Notes: a model not told the origin generated them from the sequence alone. Shown: positions 1-7,724, counted from the stretch's first letter. The stretch: 12,573 bases of DNA from Sulfurihydrogenibium yellowstonense SS-5 (GCF_000173615.1 NZ_ABZS01000025.1:1-12573); one strand, 5' to 3'. Numbers and translations: made by a program.

Positions 1-286
1 TGTTTTATTCATGGAAAGAATTATCCAGCTTAAAAAAGATGGTTTAGACACTTACAACGCAATCATTCAAGCAAGAAAAGAGAGATTAAGACCAATCTTA
101 ATGACAACTTTAACAATAGTAGCATCGTTGATTCCTGTTGCACTTGGACTTACAGAAGGCTCAGAGATGCGTCAGCCGTTAGCAATAGCTGTAATCGGTG
201 GACTAATGACAGCACTTCCACTGAGTTTATTTGTAATACCAATTTTTTATATGATTATTGATAGAGTGAAAATTTTCAGGACATGA
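1..286 (+). CDS. RND-family efflux pump inner-membrane subunit, C-terminal end (5' truncated by window)
   Basis: The frame is open from base 2, before the first visible ATG (base 11), and reads VLFMERI, so this is the tail of a longer gene entering from the left. About 94 residues remain. The stretch around ARKERLRPILMTT is the conserved loop before TM11 of AcrB/CzcA-like pumps. It is followed by a helix (LTIVASLIPVAL), a GSEMRQPLAIAVIGG segment and a final helix (SLFVIPIFYMIID). In the family these large proton-driven transporters sit in the inner membrane and work with an adaptor and a TolC channel. The visible tail cannot separate drug (HAE) from metal (HME) pumps. The TGA overlaps the ribosome binding site of the next gene, so transcription probably continues through. 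Confidence in the family is high; the substrate is unknown. Confidence 0.88.
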   Translation, partial: VLFMERIIQLKKDGLDTYNAIIQARKERLRPILMTTLTIVASLIPVALGLTEGSEMRQPLAIAVIGGLMTALPLSLFVIPIFYMIIDRVKIFRT

Positions 287-295
287 GGTTTTTAA

Positions 296-975
296 ATGAG
301 TAAGGGAATTATAGGTAATAAAGTTAGCGAATTAAGAGGTGTAATAAACGAATACAGTATTGCTATTAGGGATTATGTGATGTCTAAAAATTGGGAAAAA
401 ATACGTTCGTGTATGGACACATTAGGGGATACAGACCTGGCAATAAATACATACTTTGATATATCTGACAATTTGATAAAAGATCTTTCTAATAAACATT
501 TTAAGGATGATAATTATGGTTTTGAATATGGTATTAAATATCTTCTTCTTTATGGTGTACTACAAAGCATGTTTATTCAACAAGATGCATTTTTAGGTAT
601 TTATTATGAGATTATAACACCTGAGGAAGAATTCAGTGAATTTAAGAAAAATTTTTTTGACAAATATCCTATTCTAAAAAAGATAAGAGATATAAGAAAT
701 AAGGCAATAGGGCATCCAACTAATAAAAAAGATTCTAATAAAAAAGATTCCGATAAAAAAATGAATATTTCAATTTCATAACTAGATGGTCTATGGCACA
801 AGGATATTTTGAATTATCAACATACAATGATTCAGGAAGAGTCGGGACTATAAGTATTAGATTAGAGGATCTTTGGAAAGAACAGCAAGAAATTATTTCA
901 AAACATATAGAAGAGATAATAACATTCCTTAAGAATAAAGAAAAAGAAATAGTTAACAATTCAAATAGGAGGTAG
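296..975 (+). pseudogene. HEPN-like hypothetical protein, reading frame split by a -1 shift in an A7 run
   Basis: Two open frames abut here. The first, from ATG 296 to TAA 779-781, encodes 161 residues; the second is open from 757 to 975. A -1 shift at the A7 run (755-761) joins them into one product of about 226 residues without a gap, giving ...DKKNEYFNFITRWSMAQ... The tail IRLEDLWKEQQEIISKHIEEI looks like a genuine helix. The N-terminal part is all-helical, with a hydrophobic helix around KYLLLYGVLQ (81-90). It then carries IRNKAIGHP, an R-x5-H arrangement (R134, H140) resembling the catalytic RNase motif of HEPN domains found in toxins and abortive-infection proteins. The ribosome binding site GAGG (285-288) overlaps the stop of the RND gene. 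The domain call is inferred from one motif plus helical character. The break may be a true mutation, a sequencing error in the homopolymer, or slippage. Confidence 0.6.
721..765 (+). repeat. 15-bp tandem repeat (two perfect copies plus a degenerate third)
   Basis: Bases 721-735 and 736-750 are identical (TAATAAAAAAGATTC); 751-765 is a degraded third unit containing the A7 run where the frame breaks. Translated, it gives a repeated NKKDS linker right after the HEPN-like RNKAIGHP motif. A 15-bp unit keeps frame when its number changes, whereas the A-runs inside it do not. Confidence 0.9.
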
Positions 976-980
976 TAAAA

Positions 981-2147
981 ATGCATGACTTTGAGTTTTA
1001 CAATCCAACAAAAATTATTTTTGGGAAAGGTAAAGAAAACCTTATTGGAAAAGTTTTGAAAGATTGCGGCATCAAAAAAGTTTTATTTGTATATGGTCAA
1101 TCATCGATCAAAAAGATAGGCTTGTATGATAGAGTGATATCAAGCTTAAATGAAAATGGCATCCAGTGGGTTGAGCATGGAGGAGTAAAGCCTAATCCGG
1201 TACTTAGCCATACAAGAGAAGGGATAGAAAAAGCTAAAAAAGAAAAAGTAGATGCTATTTTAGCTGTTGGCGGCGGCTCTGTACTTGATGAAGGAAAAGC
1301 CATCGCAGTAGGAGCAAAATCAGATGTAGATGTATGGGAATACTTCCATAGAGACAAAGGGATTACAGATGCACTTCCGGTGTTTACAATTCTCACGTTA
1401 GCAGCAACAGGAAGTGAAATGAACGGATACGCTGTTATCACAAATGAAGAAACACAAGAAAAATTATCCATAGGCTCTGAGTTAATCTATCCAAAAGTTT
1501 CTATTTTAAACCCAGAATTGACTTTCACAGTATCTAAGGAGTATCACGCTTACGCGGCGGTTGATGCAATAGCACACACAATAGAATGGTATTTTACTTG
1601 CACAGTCTGTCCTAATTTAGAAAACAGGCTTGTAGAAAGCATAGTAAAAACGGTTATGGAAACAACAGAGAAAATATTACAAAATCCAACAGATTATGAT
1701 GCAAGGGCTGAGTTTATGTGGGCAGCAACTCTTGCGCTAAACGGCATTACAAGAACAGGCTATGCAGGTGGTGTTTATGTAAATCATATGATAGCCCATT
1801 CTCTTGGAGCTTTATACGACCTTCCACATGGAGCTTGTTTATCCATCGTTATTCCTGCCTGGATGTGGTGGTATAAAGACAAAAACAGAAAACAATTTGA
1901 TAGATTTGCAAAAGAAGTGTTTAACCTACCGACAGCAGAGGAAGGAATAAAAGCTTTAAAAAATTGGTTTAGTAAAGTTGGAGCACCGGTTTCACTTCAA
2001 GATGGAAAAATACCATCATCAGATATAGATAAGATAGCTAACCATGTTTATAACACAACTGCAAAGCTATGGGGATTGGATAAAATCTACACAGTAGACA
2101 AAATAAAAGAGATTTTATACTTGGCATTAAGGAGTAATACTCTATGA
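981..2147 (+). CDS. Iron-containing (group III) alcohol dehydrogenase, butanol dehydrogenase/YqhD-like
   Basis: At 388 residues this has the family's usual length. The N-terminal nucleotide-binding half shows the start signature NPTKIIFGKG and the cofactor loop GGGSVLDEGKAIA (97-109). LAATGSEMNGYAV (140-152) is typical of Fe-ADHs. The C-terminal half carries the metal ligands: D195 and H199 in DAIAHT, H269 in NHMIAH and H283 in LPHGACLSIVIP. H273 is the extra conserved histidine. YqhD/BdhA-like enzymes reduce aldehydes with NADPH in the cytoplasm, often scavenging toxic short-chain aldehydes; preferring aldehyde reduction here is inference. The start is set by a perfect AGGAGGT (967-973), which overlaps the end of the preceding broken gene. 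The stop overlaps the next start (ATGA, 2144-2147), linking it to a TetR regulator and efflux genes and suggesting a detoxification role. Confidence 0.93.
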   Translation: MHDFEFYNPTKIIFGKGKENLIGKVLKDCGIKKVLFVYGQSSIKKIGLYDRVISSLNENGIQWVEHGGVKPNPVLSHTREGIEKAKKEKVDAILAVGGGSVLDEGKAIAVGAKSDVDVWEYFHRDKGITDALPVFTILTLAATGSEMNGYAVITNEETQEKLSIGSELIYPKVSILNPELTFTVSKEYHAYAAVDAIAHTIEWYFTCTVCPNLENRLVESIVKTVMETTEKILQNPTDYDARAEFMWAATLALNGITRTGYAGGVYVNHMIAHSLGALYDLPHGACLSIVIPAWMWWYKDKNRKQFDRFAKEVFNLPTAEEGIKALKNWFSKVGAPVSLQDGKIPSSDIDKIANHVYNTTAKLWGLDKIYTVDKIKEILYLALRSNTL

Positions 2148-2698
2148 GTACAAAGGATAGAATTATCTTAGCAGCAAAAGAGCTGTTTTCTACAAAAGGA
2201 TATCACGAGACGAAAGTCTCAGATATTGTGGAAAAAGCCGGCGTCGCACAAGGAACATTTTATCTGTACTTTAAAAGTAAAGAAGATTTATTTTTAGAGC
2301 TGATAAAAACCCTTCATCGCAGGCTTATGGAAGATTTAGAAAAATACTATCACAAAGAAGATAGCTTTGAAGTTAAAATAAAGAATCTTTTAGAAGATTT
2401 TATAACAGAAATCTACAACAACAAAGAAATAGCAATAATATTTTTCCATTATCTACTTGGAATCAACGAAGAGTTTAAGAATATCTACATTCAAAAAATC
2501 TCAGATTTACAAAAACTTTTAGCAAAAATCATAGAAAAAGACCTGCCAAGTCAGGACTCTTTTGTAGTTTCCAATCTTATCATCGGATACATTAGACAGC
2601 TTATTTTTAACTGTTTACTTATAAAAAATGAAAGTTTAGAGAGATTAAAAGAAAGATTAGGCCAGGACTTATGTATAATATTTAAAAGTATAAAATAA
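2144..2698 (+). CDS. TetR/AcrR-family transcriptional regulator
   Basis: A 184-residue protein, typical in length. The N-terminal 50 residues form the TetR helix-turn-helix: an RIILAAKELFSTKGY helix, then VSDIVEKAGVAQGTFYLYF and KSKEDLFLEL. The rest is helical and unlike any family I can name, as expected for a ligand-binding dimer domain. AAGGAG (2129-2134) lies inside the end of the dehydrogenase gene, and the start overlaps that gene's stop by four bases, so translation is coupled. It sits 12 bp upstream of tolC in the same direction. By analogy with other TetR-efflux operons it probably represses its own operon and is released by an export substrate. No operator could be identified, because the operon promoter probably lies upstream of the window or inside a gene. 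Confidence 0.92.
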   Translation: MSTKDRIILAAKELFSTKGYHETKVSDIVEKAGVAQGTFYLYFKSKEDLFLELIKTLHRRLMEDLEKYYHKEDSFEVKIKNLLEDFITEIYNNKEIAIIFFHYLLGINEEFKNIYIQKISDLQKLLAKIIEKDLPSQDSFVVSNLIIGYIRQLIFNCLLIKNESLERLKERLGQDLCIIFKSIK

Positions 2699-2710
2699 AG
2701 AGGTTTTGTA

Positions 2711-3988
2711 ATGAAAAAATTAATTCTTCCTATCTTAGCAACTTGGACGTTTTCCTACGGACTTACCTTACAAGATGCTATAAATGAAGCGGTTGCAAAC
2801 AATCCAGAGCTAAAATCTTATAGCCAGCAGATAGCAACTTCTGAGTATCAGTTAAAAGCAGATGAAAATCTTCAATTTCCAACTTTTTTTGTATCGGCAT
2901 CAGAAAAATTTTATAACAAAACACCAATGACAAAAATTCCTAACTTTCCAGTTTCCTTTAAACAGTCAAACAAAGACTTTTTTACATTCGACATAGGACT
3001 AAACCAAGCAATCTATACAGGCGGACAGGTAAAAAACAAGATCCAGATATCAAAGCACAACCTTGAAGCTACAAAGTATTACTATAAAGAGATGAAAGAT
3101 GAGATTACAGCACAAGTAATAAAAGCTTATTTAGATGTTTTTGTTGCATCGGCGTTAGTAGATGTTTATAAAAAAGAGTATCAAGCAGTTGAGTCCATCT
3201 ATAAACAACAGCAAGAATTTTTTAAAGAAGGTTTGATAACAAAAGTTGACTTGCTACAATCAAAGGTAAGACTTGCAGAAGTAGAAAGGTCTCTAACAGA
3301 AGCAAAAGGAAATCTGAAAATAGCACTTGCAAGACTTTCAAAGCTAACAGGAAAAAATATACAAGAAGATGAAAAATTTGAAAAACCGGTTTTAAACATA
3401 AAAGAGCTAGAAAATTATCAAGAGCTTTTAGAGCAGGCATTAAATAACAGAAATATAATCTCATTCTACAAAGAAAATATAAAACAATCTCGGCTATCTG
3501 CAGAGATAGAAAAGGCACAGTTTTTGCCAAAGGTTTTTGTTCAAGGTGAATATCTATACACAACACAGAGTCCATACCTTGACCCAAAAGGAAATCTTAT
3601 ATTTACAGCAGGATTACAAGTAGAATTTCAAGGAGTGGCTCCATATTATAAATATCTGCAAGCAAAATCAAACACGCAAAAACTCAGCTTTGACCTTGAA
3701 AACATTAAAGAAAATATAAAACTTGAGATAAAAACAGCCTATGAAAATTACATCACTGCAAAACAAAACCTAAGAGTAGCAGAAGAAAGTCTTGTCTACG
3801 CAAAAGAGTACTTTGAGCTTGTAAAAGAGCAGTACTCTAACCAGCTTGCAACAAACACAGATTTATTAAATGCTGAAAGTTCATACACAAAAGCCTACGA
3901 AAGCAGAGAAATAAACTTCTACAATCTGCAAAAAGCATACGTTGACCTTATGAAGTCAGCAGGAAGATTAGAAGAGGTGTTAAAATGA
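2711..3988 (+). CDS. TolC-family outer-membrane efflux channel
   Basis: 425 residues. A short N-terminal signal sequence (MKKLILPILATWTFSYG) precedes LTLQDAINEAVANNPELKSY, the canonical opening of TolC-like proteins. Two internally similar halves follow, rich in long alpha-helices, such as the KEYQAVESIYKQQQEFFKEG segment with LITKVDLLQSKVRLAEVE. The second half repeats the pattern with EEYFELVKEQY-like and NLQKAYVDLMKSAG segments, as in the helical periplasmic barrel. It should trimerise in the outer membrane as the exit duct for the adaptor and exporter encoded next. AAAGAGG (2697-2703) provides a good ribosome binding site, and the stop overlaps the next ATG by four bases (3985-3988). This confirms that the organism has an outer membrane. 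Confidence 0.93.
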   Translation: MKKLILPILATWTFSYGLTLQDAINEAVANNPELKSYSQQIATSEYQLKADENLQFPTFFVSASEKFYNKTPMTKIPNFPVSFKQSNKDFFTFDIGLNQAIYTGGQVKNKIQISKHNLEATKYYYKEMKDEITAQVIKAYLDVFVASALVDVYKKEYQAVESIYKQQQEFFKEGLITKVDLLQSKVRLAEVERSLTEAKGNLKIALARLSKLTGKNIQEDEKFEKPVLNIKELENYQELLEQALNNRNIISFYKENIKQSRLSAEIEKAQFLPKVFVQGEYLYTTQSPYLDPKGNLIFTAGLQVEFQGVAPYYKYLQAKSNTQKLSFDLENIKENIKLEIKTAYENYITAKQNLRVAEESLVYAKEYFELVKEQYSNQLATNTDLLNAESSYTKAYESREINFYNLQKAYVDLMKSAGRLEEVLK

Positions 3989-5109
3989 AGAAAAATATAG
4001 GTCTTTTTGTTGTCTTAGTTTTAATTCTTATCTTTGCTGTTTTTGCCATAAGATGGATAGAGCACAGAATGAAGTATGTAATATCAGATGCTGTTTTTGT
4101 TGAGACTGATTATTTGTCTAATCTAGGATTCAACAGAGTAAGCGGAAAAATTATCCAGCTGTACAAAAAAGAAGGCGACGCAGTAAAAGCAGATGAAACA
4201 ATAGCTAAAATAGATGACACAGATTACAAAATCCAACTTGAAAATATAAACTATGAGATAGAAAGTCTAAAACAACAAAAATCACAATTGGAAAATCAGC
4301 TTTCAAGAATCATACAAGAAAATGAATTAAATCAAAAAATAACAAGCTTAACCACGCAAGAGATTGAGAAAAAAATAGAGAGCCTAAGCGCACAAAAATC
4401 TCAAGTAGAAGCACAGATTGAAAAAGCTAAAAAAGATGAAGAAAGATATAGAAACCTTTTAGAAAAAGGGCTTGTCCCAAAGGCTAAGTATGAAGAGATA
4501 AACACACAGTTAAAAGTGTTATTAGACCAAAAGAAAGCAATAGAAAAATCTATCTCAGAGCTTAATTTGTCAAAGGCTAAATCTAAAGAGACTGTAGAGC
4601 TTGTAAAAACACAAGGACAGGTAAGTAAAGAAATCCAAGACCAAATCTCAGCACTTGAAAATAAGATTTTAGCACTTACAAAACAAAAAGAAGATTTAGA
4701 AAATCAAATAAAATATACAGAGCTTAAATCTCCGTACAATGGCATCATTGCTAAAAAGTACGTATCCATTGGTGATATTGTAAAAGCCGGACAGCCGGTT
4801 TATGCAATCGTCAAAGAAAATAGCTTTTATATAAAAGTTTTACTTGAAGAGACAAAGCTAAGCGGTGTAAAGGTTGGCAACAAAGCATACATAAAGTTAG
4901 ATGCTTATCCTGACAAAACCTTTGAAGGTGTGGTGGAAAGTATAGATATTGCATCTGCTGCAAAGTTCGCACTTGTTCCAAGGGATATATCAGCAGGAGA
5001 GTTTACTAAATTGGCACAAAGGATACCGGTGAAAATAAGAATAACAAAAGGGGATATGGGCCTTTTAAGAGTTGGCTTAGGTGGAGAGGTAGAGATCGAG
5101 AAGAAGTGA
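3985..5109 (+). CDS. emrA: HlyD/EmrA-family periplasmic adaptor (membrane fusion protein)
   Basis: 374 residues. One N-terminal membrane anchor (about 5-25, IGLFVVLVLILIFAVF) is followed by a biotinyl-lipoyl half (SGKIIQLYKKEGDAVKADE). A very long coiled-coil hairpin of repeated E/K/Q/L heptads spans about 80-240. The second lipoyl half (LKSPYNGIIAKKYVSIGDIV) and a beta-barrel segment complete it. The stretch FALVPRDISAGEFTKLAQRIPVKI, near 329-352, has the layout of the EmrA signature, which favours an MFS-partner adaptor over an RND or type I adaptor. It should bridge the inner-membrane exporter to the TolC-like channel. AGAGGT (3973-3978) sits inside tolC, and the start overlaps the tolC stop (ATGA). 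The gene symbol is by family resemblance only. Confidence 0.9.
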   Translation: MKKNIGLFVVLVLILIFAVFAIRWIEHRMKYVISDAVFVETDYLSNLGFNRVSGKIIQLYKKEGDAVKADETIAKIDDTDYKIQLENINYEIESLKQQKSQLENQLSRIIQENELNQKITSLTTQEIEKKIESLSAQKSQVEAQIEKAKKDEERYRNLLEKGLVPKAKYEEINTQLKVLLDQKKAIEKSISELNLSKAKSKETVELVKTQGQVSKEIQDQISALENKILALTKQKEDLENQIKYTELKSPYNGIIAKKYVSIGDIVKAGQPVYAIVKENSFYIKVLLEETKLSGVKVGNKAYIKLDAYPDKTFEGVVESIDIASAAKFALVPRDISAGEFTKLAQRIPVKIRITKGDMGLLRVGLGGEVEIEKK

Positions 5110-6671
5110 TGGAAAATAAGCCTATCTACGAAACAATCACAAACTTAGAAAGAGGATTAATTACTTTTATAGTTATGACCGGAGCCTTTATGGCTATCTT
5201 GGATACAACTATCGTTGACATTGTCGTTCCAAAGATGATGGGACCACTTCAAACAGACCTTTACGGCATTCAGTGGGTAATAACAGCCTACATGATAGCT
5301 TCAGCTGTAATGTTAATTTTATCAGAGTGGCTTGATAAAGTCATAGGTCTTAGAAAGGTATTTATAGCCGGAATTATTATATTTACACTTTCATCTTATA
5401 TGTGTGGAGTAGCACAATCCTTAGATTGGATGATATGGTCAAGAATCGCGCAAGGTATCGGCGAAGCTTTGATTATGGCAACAGCACAAACGATTTTATT
5501 TTCTGTCTATCCAGAAGAAAAAAAGGGCTTAGCAATGGGGATATTTGGGCTTGGTGTTAGCTTTGCACCGGCACTTGGACCAACTCTTGGGGGATACATT
5601 ACAGAGTATTTAAACTGGAGATGGGTGTTTTTTATCAACCTGCCGGTAGGAATTTTAACAACCATCCTTGCAATTTTTTATCTTCCGGAAACAAGCATGA
5701 TAAGAGAAAAGGCAAAGCTAAATTTTGTATCCTATTTTTTCTTATCTGTTTTTACAATAGTTTTATTAATATTACTTTCAAAAGGGCAACAACTTGGTTG
5801 GTTTATGTCTGATACGATAGTATATCTAACTATAATTTCAGGGTTTGCATTACTGTTTTACATTCTTTCAGAACTCCTATCAAAAGAACCATTGATAGAT
5901 TTTAGAATTTTTTTAATCAAAGAATACTTTGTAGGTTTTATGGTATTTTTCTTACTTCTTGGATTTTCAATGTATCAGATTTTTTACCTTCTTCCGCTTT
6001 ACTATGAAAACCTAAAAGGACTCCCAACGTTTGAGGCAGGACTTCATATACTCGCCTTTGCGTTTTTTATAGCTTTATTTTCTCCAGTTGCCGGCATTTT
6101 GTCTGATAAGTGGAATGAAAAGTATGTTTTATACATAGCAACAGTTTTATACTTGATTACATCTATCTTTATAATTCCAAAATTAGATTACTACACACCA
6201 ACAGTTAAAGCTGCAATAATGACCGTTCCTCTTGGCATTTCTATGGGAATGTTTTTTGCACCAGTTACAACCTTAGCACTTAGAAAGCTTGGACCAAAAA
6301 CATCCCTCGGTACAGGACTTATGCATTATGGAAGGTTTGTAGGTGGTTCATTTGGAACCGCAATAGCCACAAATGACTTATACAGACATCAGTGGGAGCA
6401 TTTTGAAGGGATAAATGCAATGCAAAATTACAATTACATAAGTCAGTTTATTGATAAAATCAAAGAAAATATGGTAGCAGTTCCGGAAAACGTAGCAGAG
6501 CTAAAAGCCAAGGCTTTATTTTATAGCGTCGAATATCTTCAAAGTCTAAACTTTTCATTTCAAGATACATTTTTTATCGCCGGGTTATTTGGCTTACTTG
6601 GAGCTTTACCTGTTATTTATATGTTGATTTCCGATTTGATTAGATCTAATTCTAAAAACACTTCTAATTAA
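5109..6671 (+). CDS. emrB: DHA2-family (14-TM) MFS drug exporter, EmrB/QacA-like
   Basis: About 520 residues with 14 predicted membrane helices, the DHA2 layout. Motif D1 is visible in AILDTTIVDIVVP. The antiporter motif C is GLGVSFAPALGPTLGG, followed by NWRWVFFINLPVGI, characteristic of EmrB. The usual motif A is relaxed here (SEWLDKVIGLRKVF), as in EmrB rather than in sugar MFS proteins. It exports drugs or other hydrophobic compounds by proton antiport, feeding the adaptor and TolC-like channel encoded directly upstream. I chose ATG 5109, which overlaps the emrA stop as TGATG; a GTG three bases earlier (5106) is in frame and would add one residue. No convincing terminator follows. The substrate cannot be read from the sequence. 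Confidence 0.93.
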   Translation: MENKPIYETITNLERGLITFIVMTGAFMAILDTTIVDIVVPKMMGPLQTDLYGIQWVITAYMIASAVMLILSEWLDKVIGLRKVFIAGIIIFTLSSYMCGVAQSLDWMIWSRIAQGIGEALIMATAQTILFSVYPEEKKGLAMGIFGLGVSFAPALGPTLGGYITEYLNWRWVFFINLPVGILTTILAIFYLPETSMIREKAKLNFVSYFFLSVFTIVLLILLSKGQQLGWFMSDTIVYLTIISGFALLFYILSELLSKEPLIDFRIFLIKEYFVGFMVFFLLLGFSMYQIFYLLPLYYENLKGLPTFEAGLHILAFAFFIALFSPVAGILSDKWNEKYVLYIATVLYLITSIFIIPKLDYYTPTVKAAIMTVPLGISMGMFFAPVTTLALRKLGPKTSLGTGLMHYGRFVGGSFGTAIATNDLYRHQWEHFEGINAMQNYNYISQFIDKIKENMVAVPENVAELKAKALFYSVEYLQSLNFSFQDTFFIAGLFGLLGALPVIYMLISDLIRSNSKNTSN

Positions 6672-6717
6672 AGTATGTCGGGTAAGAAATTAGACAAAGG
6701 CAGAAGATTTTTTGCCG

Positions 6718-6788
6718 ACTGGTTACCAAGGAGTTTTTTAGATGCTTTATCCGTGTTTGGATTTCTCACCTCCGAGGTATGTTATAAT
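6718..6788 (+). repeat. Imperfect direct repeat, copy 1 (upstream of the restriction-modification genes)
   Basis: The core ACCAAGGAGTTTTTT, AGATGCTTTAT, ATTTCTCAC and TCCGAGGTAT blocks recur in the same order and orientation at 8811-8885, on the other side of the two restriction-modification genes. This copy also contains an 11-bp near-palindrome, ACCTC-C-GAGGT (6768-6778), and runs into a perfect extended -10 promoter element. It is probably one member of a dispersed intergenic repeat family or the edge of an inserted module. Confidence 0.6.
6780..6788 (+). promoter_or_regulatory. Extended -10 promoter for the methyltransferase gene
   Basis: TGTTATAAT at 6780-6788 is a perfect TGn plus TATAAT. 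No good -35 hexamer lies 16-18 bp upstream, as is allowed for extended -10 promoters. Transcription would start near 6795, giving a leader of about 16 nt before ATG 6811. The 11-bp ACCTC-C-GAGGT near-palindrome ends two bases upstream and could be an operator. Not tested experimentally. Confidence 0.5.
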
Positions 6789-6810
6789 AAAATTAAAAGA
6801 GGATAGAATA

Positions 6811-7719
6811 ATGAAAAAAACCTCTACTTACTCATTTGGGGTATCAAAGAGAGAATCCCATAATTCTTCCGCTTTCTATAGACTGGAAATTTATAAAAAC
6901 ACAGAGAGCCCTTTGCAAATACTTAATTATGTTGTTGAAACTCTTCGGTCAGAAAAGAATGTGAACAATTTAAACAATTTTCAACAAAACACAATGGATT
7001 GGATGAATAAAATCTATTGTCAGTCTAGCGAGAATATGTTTCAAATTCCAGATGGAAGTATAGCACTTGCTTTTACTTCACCTCCATATAACAATGGTAA
7101 AGAATACGATAAAAATTTAAATTTAAAAGAATACCTTCTTTTACTTGCGAGAGTGGGTAAAGAAGTTTTTAGAGTATTAAAAAAGGGCGGAAGATATGTA
7201 ATTAATATAGCAAACCTTGGCAGAAAGCCCTATATTCCTTTACACAGTTTACTCTATATAATACATGCAGAGATTGGATTTAGACCAGCAGGAGAAATAA
7301 TTTGGCAAAAAGGTAAAGGAGCAAGTGGTAATTGTGCATGGGGAAGCTGGCTTTCTGCAAAATCACCACGAATAAGAGATATACATGAATACTTACTTAT
7401 ATTTGTTAAAGATGATTTTAGCAGGCCTGATAAAGGCGTATCAACAATAAGCAAAGAAGAGTTTTTAAACTATACCATATCTATATGGGAAGTTCCTCCT
7501 GCATCAGCAAAGAAAATAGGACATCCTGCTCCTTTTCCTATTGAATTAGCATCAAGAGTTATAAAGCTTTTTAGCTACGAAAATGATGTTATTCTTGATC
7601 CTTTTGTCGGTTCAGGAACTACTTGCGTAGCAGCTAAAAAATTAAAGAGAAATTTTGTAGGCTATGATATCAACGAAGAATATTGTAAAATTGCCTTAAA
7701 AAGATTACAGGAGGAATAA
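6811..7719 (+). CDS. Type II DNA methyltransferase, beta class, probably N4-cytosine specific
   Basis: 302 residues from ATG 6811, chosen because AGAGGA lies just upstream and because STYSFGVSKRESHNSSAFY is a normal N-terminus for this family. An in-frame ATG at 6742 would place the start inside the repeat and is rejected. The catalytic motif IV, TSPPYNNG (SPPY at 90-93), comes before the SAM-binding motif I, DPFVGSGTT (263-271), the beta-class order. SPPY rather than D/NPPY points to N4-cytosine methylation. AWGSWLSAKSPRIRDIHEY and GHPAPFP are typical of the group. It should protect the host DNA at the site cut by the endonuclease encoded 5 bp downstream. The recognition sequence cannot be deduced. 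m4C fits a thermophile, since it avoids the m5C deamination problem. Confidence 0.9.
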   Translation: MKKTSTYSFGVSKRESHNSSAFYRLEIYKNTESPLQILNYVVETLRSEKNVNNLNNFQQNTMDWMNKIYCQSSENMFQIPDGSIALAFTSPPYNNGKEYDKNLNLKEYLLLLARVGKEVFRVLKKGGRYVINIANLGRKPYIPLHSLLYIIHAEIGFRPAGEIIWQKGKGASGNCAWGSWLSAKSPRIRDIHEYLLIFVKDDFSRPDKGVSTISKEEFLNYTISIWEVPPASAKKIGHPAPFPIELASRVIKLFSYENDVILDPFVGSGTTCVAAKKLKRNFVGYDINEEYCKIALKRLQEE

Positions 7720-7724
7720 TTGGA

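Noticed and set aside
754..761. Canonical programmed -1 slippery heptamer in the HEPN-like gene
   Set aside because: In the reading phase used the site is T-AAA-AAA-A, so the P-site tRNA cannot re-pair fully. I see no strong downstream stem. Slippage is kept only as an alternative to mutation or sequencing error.
1097..1471. Antisense open frame of 124 codons within the dehydrogenase gene, and similar ones in tolC (3222-3587) and the amidase (10458-10964)
   Set aside because: These lie opposite well-recognised conserved genes, have no family resemblance, and reflect codon bias of the true strand.
5106..5108. GTG at 5106 as the emrB start
   Set aside because: ATG 5109 overlaps the emrA stop as TGATG and is the stronger start codon. 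The difference is one residue, and the GTG cannot be formally excluded.
6699..6716. Hairpin GGCAGAA...TTTTGCC as an emrB terminator
   Set aside because: The stem of about seven pairs includes a G-U and mostly A-T pairs, and no T-tract follows (GACTGG), so it should not terminate.
6742..6810. Methyltransferase start at ATG 6742, adding 23 residues (MLYPCLDFSPPRYVI...)
   Set aside because: The added part is the direct repeat read in frame and includes the promoter element. ATG 6811 has a good AGAGGA site and gives the family-like N-terminus.
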